Assembly: GCF_021134715.1 (NCBI RefSeq)
Contig: NC_060018.1
Span: forward strand, 4,295,501-4,359,500
Source: Daphnia pulex
Taxonomy: Eukaryota > Arthropoda > Branchiopoda > Diplostraca > Daphniidae
DNA: 64,000 nucleotides
Reading direction: 5' to 3'
Made by a program: the position numbers and the translations under genes. The notes below the pieces were generated by a model. It was not told where the DNA came from. It saw only the letters and a program-made list of their open reading frames with translations, and did not search any database. Position 1 is the stretch's first letter. Each line of letters begins with the position of its first letter. Shown in pieces: positions 58,363 to 64,000 of this stretch.

Positions 58363-60090
58363 ATGAAGCGAAGAGAGAAAGAACAGCCATTCCGATAAAA
58401 GAGAGAGGGGAAAATGATGTTCTAAAATCCGCAATCGACATTCTATCAATCTCCTCCAACCCCCCAGGTTTGGTCCGGTTTTGTTTGATTCATTTTTACA
58501 GTCGGAAAGGTAAAAAGGAAAAGTAAGATACGAAGCAGGAACACACTTTTTTTTTTTTTTAAATCAAATTCTTTACAAAAAAAAAAGAGATACGGGGATT
58601 ACTAAATGAAATATTTTTTTTTTCTCTTTCTCACCGGGGACCATTGCTCACTTACTAAAACATAAATTGGATTCTAAATAGAAGTAGAATGGGTAATTAA
58701 AAACAAAAAGACTTAAAAAACTGAATTATTCTTCGTTAGCTCGACTCTCCGACAGACTATAGAGCGAAAAATTTACAAAAAAAAAACTACTATTTTTGAT
58801 GATAAAACAAATAAGTGCCAGTTGAAAAGTTCAGCAGTTTGCTAGAAATTGTCCAAGGAAGTGTCGTCTGCTGATGGTAGGAATCATTGCGGTCGGTATA
58901 ATTATGTTTTAAATGGGGGGAGAAAAAAAAAGAAAATTTATACATGTACACTGATAGTCTCTCGTTAGGCGTTTCTATCCTCGTTATAAGAATAAAAAAA
59001 TTTCGGTGCAACATTTTCACACAAATTTTGTTGGAATTGTTTCTTTCGTTCCCCACTTGGAAACTACTTTGGAATTGTTTTGCCCAAAATTTTTTGAACG
59101 TGGAATTCGTCTGAGTAGCGAGAATCGCTTCAAATAACGCAATGGAATTTTTCTTCCCCTTTTCTTTCTCCTCTTTAAGTTTTGTTTTCATCTTTAAATT
59201 GCCATTAAATTAGAGTACACTTTACTGTGATAGCTCGCGACGGAGAAATGTAGATTTCAATTGGCCGACTAAGTAACTAGTTAAACAAAACACTCCGGTG
59301 CTCGCAGATGAATTTGTTTGAGAGTCCTGGCGCATTCATTTAATTTGCATTTCTCCCTCTGCAAGTTTTCCCCTCCACATTTTTCTCCTCCTTTTTGATT
59401 TCTCCGTTTTAATATCAACACTTCCCATTCGAGTATACACTACACCTCACATCTGGCCATTACGTAAACCGAATACACACTGCTGTCGTTGAAATCGATA
59501 ACTTTTCACCGATATGTTATTATTGATTTTAATTCGTGTAGTATTGTAGTACAGTGCATGCTTAATCAAACGTGAAATTTGTGTCGATCAATCTTTGCCT
59601 TTGGCTTGCATTGTGCTAAAAATGTCTAATAAGCTTTGAGAGACCCGTTTCTTTTTTAGATTGTTCTTCACATGGCCGGGAGACATAGCTTCGCAACACA
59701 TTCAAGGCCGATTTTCCAACAGAAAACCTTTTGGCTTAACGCAGAAAACCACTTTCACATCATGTATTGAGAAGGTCAAAGAAAAGCTGGCACCATCTGC
59801 TGTCTCGAGTTCGCCGTTAAGTATAGGTATTGCAGTAGATTACAGTTCATTTGCATACATTGTATGAAAGGAAACGTTACAGTCTTAACCAATTTTTTTC
59901 CGTTAGAACATCCTTTTACGAAAAAGAAAAGCCTTTTATGGGAGGGAGATGGGTTCAATGCTACGAAGTAAAGAGCTTGACGTAGATTCAGTAAATCACA
60001 ATCAATTTAAATTACGTAAAATTACATCCAAGTAGCGGTGAAGGGCCCACTTGAGTGTTTTAGCCGCGTCATTACTTTATTTCGTGCAAG
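58363..60090. other. IVNS1ABP 3' UTR and intergenic DNA
   Basis: About 1.7 kb, T- and A-rich, between the convergent IVNS1ABP and fucosyltransferase genes. T/A homopolymers occur at 58545-58630. A frame at 59661-59867 (68 codons after a TTTTTTAG) has balanced composition but no ATG near its start and no pattern I know; it may be a decayed exon. I call no gene. Confidence 0.45.
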
Positions 60091-61499
60091 TCATACGATG
60101 TTGGGAGTTTGACATGTCGCGTTTTTGTCCCACCAGCTCGTCATGTCTTTGTAGATTTTAGGTGGTAATGTTCTATTGTGGAGTGCGGCGCATAAATGGC
60201 ACATGCCTTTGTTGAAGTCTTCCTGGCTGTTGCGCACTTCAAAGTATGGCTTCCACCAAAAATATTGATTGTATAGCGTGTCGTTTTTGTCGAGCATAAT
60301 CATATATTCTGCAAGCCTTTCAACGCTCTCAAAGTATGCCATGTTGATGAAGGAATGCGTTGGCGCTATTCTTTCGTGGTGGTCGTGGAAGCCGATGACG
60401 ACCGGCAGTATGGGGTGATGCATCATCCCGAAAAATCTAAAAAGGTAATCGTATAGTAGATAATTTTATTAAAAACCTTATTTTAAATCTTACTTTTCTG
60501 TGACGTAGTCCTGGCATATTGAGTTTTCCAGTGACAAGTAAAACTTGTATTTGTTCGCCGCCATTTGTCGACAGTCCTCTTCCCGTTTCCTTGGACACTT
60601 CATCGTCCCACAGTCACCATAAACGTCGACGTCAATGTACTTTTGAAGCTCTTTGACCAACTCCATCCTTCTGCTTTTGGACGCGCAGTTGGAGACGAAC
60701 CAAGCGGCCATTTTCGTCTTTCCTTCCGCGTAATTAACCACGGAACGACTGGTTAAGTAGTCCTTCATTTGCTCGTGACTGGGATGAAGCGGAACCTTTC
60801 CAGTGGGTTTGATGTAACCATAAGGACTAACAAGATCCGAGTCCCAGCGGTAAGTCATGGTCCAGTTGAAATAGTTGGTCATTGGTTTCGTGTCAACGAA
60901 TCTCCACGCCGCAGACTCAATACTCCAGAACACGTAGCGCTGCTGAGGCGAACGTCGTTCCGGCAAGTCTTTTTGCGTCCAACTGCGAAGATGAAAGACT
61001 ATGGCGTCGTACTCTTCCACGTTATGACGGTCGTCGCTTGTCTCGCATTGCCAAACGGGGCACCCAGATTTACGTAACGCATCCTTACCGATTCCCACTC
61101 CGTACTTTTTGCTCCCGTATGCCTAGTTAAACAATTCTTAACAATTTGCGGGATTTAAAATTTTTTTTTAAAAGATGTCCTTACTTCATTCCAAAACAAG
61201 ATCTTCTTGAATGGTGGGTCGATATCCGTCAGTGTAGCCTGCGCATAAATGTCCATCAGTTGGTAATATTCTTTAATCGAGATTGGCATTGATTTTTCGG
61301 ATCCCGCTTCCTTCTCGGTTACAGCTTTAGATTCTTCCGTTGCACTGAAATTAATCGTTGTTGGGGATTCTGTTAATAACATTTCCTCCATTGCTAGTTG
61401 TCGGATGTTGTGCTTCCGCATGACAAAGTAGCATTGCCCCGCTACTAACATGAATCCCACCAGGATCAAAGCGCGTTGGCGACGCTGAATGTTAAACAT
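60091..61499 (-). CDS. GT10 alpha-1,3-fucosyltransferase-like Golgi enzyme
   Basis: Minus-strand exons 61499-61185, 61122-60494 and 60436-60091; 429 residues. It is a type II membrane protein with a short basic N-terminus (FNIQRRQR), one helix at about residues 9-25, a stem, and a catalytic domain. The GT10 family moves fucose from GDP-fucose to N-acetylglucosamine or glucose of glycans in the Golgi lumen. The key C-terminal block is intact, FYLSLENSICQDYVTEKFF, followed by PVVIG, AYFESVERLAEYMIMLDKND and YFWWK. Upstream signatures are ESAAWRF and MTYRWDSDL (matching FNWTMTYRxDSD of the family). Arthropods carry both core-fucosylating FucTA and other FucT types; I cannot tell which this is. 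Start: the first ATG of exon 1; upstream GTG was ignored. All introns are GT-AG. Confidence 0.93.
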
Positions 61500-62219
61500 G
61501 TTCACTCCTGCACAGTTTTCTGATTGATGTAGACCACAATTCTCGTATCACGTTCGCACGCGTTGAACTGCTTCGATGATTGGCACTCTTAAGGACTCCA
61601 CCTTGATTGTTTGGTGTATTTCATGTCTGTTGTGCTCACTATCAGAGTGTAAACTAAAGTTGCCGGCGAAAATTCTAGTCGAGATAATAAGAAGGTATGC
61701 GGGTTGTTCCCCCGATAGTTGAGCCTCTACTGGTGGCTGCTCGGAGCAACCGAGCTTGACGCTTCATACCAGTGTACCATAGAAAAGACCCTCGAGGTTT
61801 TATTAGTTTTAACTGAGAGACAACTGTTGCGCGCACGAAATGGGCAGGGACCATCTGGTTCGAGCGCCTGCCACGTACCTGCCACGTATTCCTGTGAGTA
61901 TTTCAGACACAATCGAAGGCGGGGTGAATACTCGTGTGAAAAAAGGAAGTCCCGATCATTAAGCTGCATATCACTTCCTTCTTTCTCCAACCACGGAAGC
62001 AGTCAAATTGCTGCTTCCGCAACATATTGCAAACTAATTTGACTGATAATATTTTTTTTTACTCGTGTAGATTGCAGGTCATGAAAAGTATTGAGTATGC
62101 CCATAAGGACGGAAGTGGATAATTTGCACGTAATTTTCGTGGTGTACCACCTGGATTGATATGGCCGGATCAGTACGTGCCTTGGAGCAATCATGTCAAG
62201 TAGGATTCGTTTTCCCCAT

Positions 62220-62350
62220 TATAAAAGCCTGCTCTCTTGGAAAAAGTGCCTTCGGCTTGTCTTGATTCCATTTATTGTCTTCGTAAATTTGTACTTGTAT
62301 TTCAAACAATGAAATTACGAAAGTATTTTCCTCCAAGCGTTATTATAACG
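62220..62350 (+). promoter_or_regulatory. TATA promoter and possible first exon of an unidentified gene
   Basis: TATAAAAG lies at 62220-62227. An ATG at 62309 opens a 14-codon exon (MKLRKYFPPSVIIT) that ends exactly at a GTAAGA 5' splice site (62351). A short first exon ending in phase 0 is the same plan as the secreted gene at 27447, but no convincing second exon is seen; the acceptor at 62584 gives only a 24-residue product. Confidence 0.35.
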
Positions 62351-62720
62351 GTAAGAGAATTAGGAAGAGCTAATCTCACAATAGGATGCTGTTGAGATGC
62401 CTCTGGAAATCAGGACACATTGTTACTTTGTCACAGTTACACGATTACGTAGGTGATTAGCATTTAAGTTTCGTTTTTACGTATAATAGTTTCTTGTTTG
62501 TGGAACTACTCGATTAGTTTGATAAGAGTGTTTGTTGTGATGCACTTACTCATTGAAAGGTTATTTTCATCTTCAACTTTTTAGGATTTCCCAAGTTACT
62601 GTTTACGTACTTAAGTTAAACCTCGATAATTCTTACTGAAAGCCACAAACGGTTGGCTGTAAAATACGTGATTGTATACAGCAATTGCCATCACACACGA
62701 GTTTTGCGTCTAGGCGTTCA

Positions 62721-63161
62721 GGGTCCCTTCAGGCCAGCGACATTCAGGCCTGAATGTCCAAATCCTTTCAGGCCAGTGTCGCTAGAAGTCTAGAACAACT
62801 ATTTCCCCATGTTTTCGCGTGTTTCGATCCCTATATTTGGAAGTTGGGTTTTAAAACTTGATTGGGTTTCCCTACATATTTCAGAGTCAAATTAAGTATT
62901 AAGTCAAATTTCGCGAACTTAAGTCCCCTCTTACACATTTTCCGCCGCTTTCTCAACTAGGCTACTACACCAGTTTACATTAAAAATCACTTGTACTATT
63001 TCAATAAAATTCGCTGCTTTTTTTTTTTAGAAGAGAGGGTTATCGTGTTTCTGGGTAGTTTTACCTTACTGGCGTGAACATTGCTGGCCTGAACGTCACT
63101 GGCCTGAACGTCGTTGGCCTGAACGTCGCTGGCCTGAACGTCACTGGCCTGAACGTCACCC
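62721..63161. mobile_element. Inverted-repeat-bounded element with a 15-bp repeat motif
   Basis: The left edge (62721, GGGTCCCTTCAGGCCAGCGA) and the right edge (ending GGCCTGAACGTCACCC at 63161) are imperfect inverted copies over about 30 bases. The right end has six 15-bp units of the form GGCCTGAACGTCRYT, and the left end has the same motif in the other orientation plus a palindrome ATTCAGGCCTGAAT (62742-62755). About 300 bp of AT-rich, non-coding DNA lie between. This fits a non-autonomous DNA transposon with subterminal repeats; no target-site duplication was recognised. Confidence 0.5.
63071..63160 (+). repeat. Six tandem 15-bp units (GGCCTGAACGTCACT type)
   Basis: Six consecutive 15-bp units, the first more diverged (GGCGTGAACATTGCT). 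The core GGCCTGAACGTC is constant in the other five, and the last three bases vary (ACT, GTT, GCT, ACT, ACC). Confidence 0.9.
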
Positions 63162-63620
63162 ATCCGTTTCATTCTGTGAATAAAGACGAATAGATTTCCT
63201 GTCTCGCATTCTTCTTTAATGAGAGTACTGACGATATTGCAATACAGTAAAGTACTTTTATAATGCGGTCAGGTTTCATTGTTCGTCAACAATATAACGG
63301 AGAGAAATTGTCCTGTAGAAATCCATTAGTCACTTACCGTCTCGTTTTGCGTTTTGAGTTGTACAAAAGATATTTAACCAACATTCAAGCGATTTCTCTG
63401 TATTTCATATGGAAATTTTCAATCGAATGTAAGGCGAACGGACGGATAGCTTTCGATTTCACCCCTGCTTCCTATTTATAAATGGATTCATAAAAAGAGA
63501 AAAGTGATGCATGTTACGGCAGTCTTTATTCGAAGCATCGCCCGTCAACATGTACCGTGTTCTTGTTTGTTTATACAACATTTTAGAATATTTATAGATT
63601 AATTCAACTCAATTTCAAGA

Positions 63621-64000
63621 ATGAGGCAATATTTAGGTTTGGTGATTGTTGTATTTTACATGTACGGCTTGCTTAGTTGGTCTGGTGCTAAAGTAAAAGC
63701 ACAAATTGCTTTTGATGTAGTTTGTCCAAATGTCAATATAGTGCAGGACTTTGATATGCAAAAGGTACTATGAAATAATAAAGTTATCATTATTTACATT
63801 TTTCCATTAATCAAGATGTCATGTTCGCTTCATAAGTATTCCGGTGTATGGTTTGAAATTGAATCTTATCCCGACGTGATTGATGAGTTCGACATCTGTG
63901 TTTCATTGAGTTACTCAGTGCAAACAGACGGTGTTCTTCAGGTCGTGAGTTCTTGGTTCAATACAAGGTATTTTTCCTTTCTCATTTATTCCTAACGTCT
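63621..64000 (+). CDS. Lipocalin (apolipoprotein-D-like), N-terminal part only
   Basis: Two exons are seen, 63621-63764 and 63837-63967, then a GTATTT 5' splice site; the gene continues beyond the window. The first about 28 residues are a signal peptide (YLGLVIVVFYMYGLLSWSGA). Then comes DVVCPNVNIVQDFDMQKYSGVWFEIESYP, which is the lipocalin first conserved block (a Cys-Pro pair, then the GxW of strand A), and later DICVSLSYSVQ. Lipocalins form an eight-stranded barrel that carries small lipophilic ligands; arthropod members bind retinoid-like pigments or lipids. Exon 2 starts after CATAAG at 63836 because the earlier AG (TCAAG at 63815) would add an extra segment that breaks the FD...YSGxW spacing. 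The rest of the barrel cannot be judged. Confidence 0.85.

Larger units (their letters stand above)
61500..63620. other. Intergenic between the fucosyltransferase and the lipocalin
   Basis: About 2.1 kb. It contains the fucosyltransferase promoter (left end), an isolated TATA box with a short possible coding exon (62220-62350), and a repeat-bounded element (62721-63161). TATAAATGG near 63476 could serve the lipocalin. The 107-codon frame at 61719-62042 overlaps an opposite-strand frame and has no family pattern. Confidence 0.4.

Noticed and set aside
59661-59867. 68-codon frame downstream of IVNS1ABP
   Set aside because: It has balanced composition but begins at TTG after a possible acceptor. 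I found no partner exons or family pattern. It may be a decayed exon, but I cannot support a gene.
63071-63160. CRISPR-like array
   Set aside because: The units are 15 bp in direct contact without spacers, in a eukaryotic setting. This is a minisatellite or a transposon end.
1-64000. tRNA and rRNA genes
   Set aside because: I looked for tRNA B-box patterns (GGTTCGAAT type) and rRNA blocks on both strands and recognised none. A tRNAscan-SE run would settle this.

Overview
This is a compact arthropod nuclear segment, most likely from a branchiopod crustacean such as Daphnia. The evidence is many short (about 55-110 bp) GT-AG introns, dense genes on both strands, tandem duplicates, and animal-specific families (sarcospan, SEFIR receptor, thyroglobulin type-1 repeats, GT10 fucosyltransferase). 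I rebuilt the gene models by hand from reading frames, splice signals and remembered family sequence patterns. No alignment was run, so exon edges are predictions.

Layout, 0-19 kb: a possible 3' end of a gene (1-87); a DUF2828/vWA protein (693-2728, +); the SUMO E1 subunit UBA2 (3290-6248, +); a peroxisomal enoyl-CoA isomerase ECI2 ending in SKL (6702-7812, -); a SEFIR-domain, IL-17-receptor-like membrane protein (8508-10414, -); a disordered protein (11198-12963, -) that is a partial duplicate of the linker of the large helicase further right; a gene-poor stretch with TATA-type promoters and a MITE-like inverted repeat; and the twin-CX9C mitochondrial protein CHCHD7 (15494-15980, +).

19-42 kb: an FHA-domain plus senataxin/Sen1-type helicase fusion (18723-25101, +); a secreted low-complexity protein of unknown function with a TATA promoter (27447-29641, +); two tandem peroxisomal acyl-CoA oxidases (30285-33320 and 34067-37205, +) whose last exons are almost identical, as expected from gene conversion; and a sarcospan-like tetraspan protein (37395-41644, -) with a 2.5 kb first intron.

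42-64 kb: long, low-complexity non-coding DNA; a secreted protein with four thyroglobulin type-1 repeats (46109-48814, -); a second long non-coding stretch; the BTB-BACK-Kelch protein IVNS1ABP (54389-58362, +); an alpha-1,3-fucosyltransferase-like gene (60091-61499, -); a repeat-bounded element (62721-63161); and the start of a lipocalin (63621 to beyond the window edge).

ECI2 and the two ACOX genes serve the same pathway, peroxisomal fatty-acid beta-oxidation, but lie about 22 kb apart with unrelated genes between them. I see no other functional cluster. The most interesting items are the FHA-helicase fusion with its inverted partial duplicate, the animal DUF2828 gene, the IL-17-receptor-like gene with a probable GC-AG intron, the ACOX conversion tract with a conserved 14-nt microexon, and the inverted-repeat elements.
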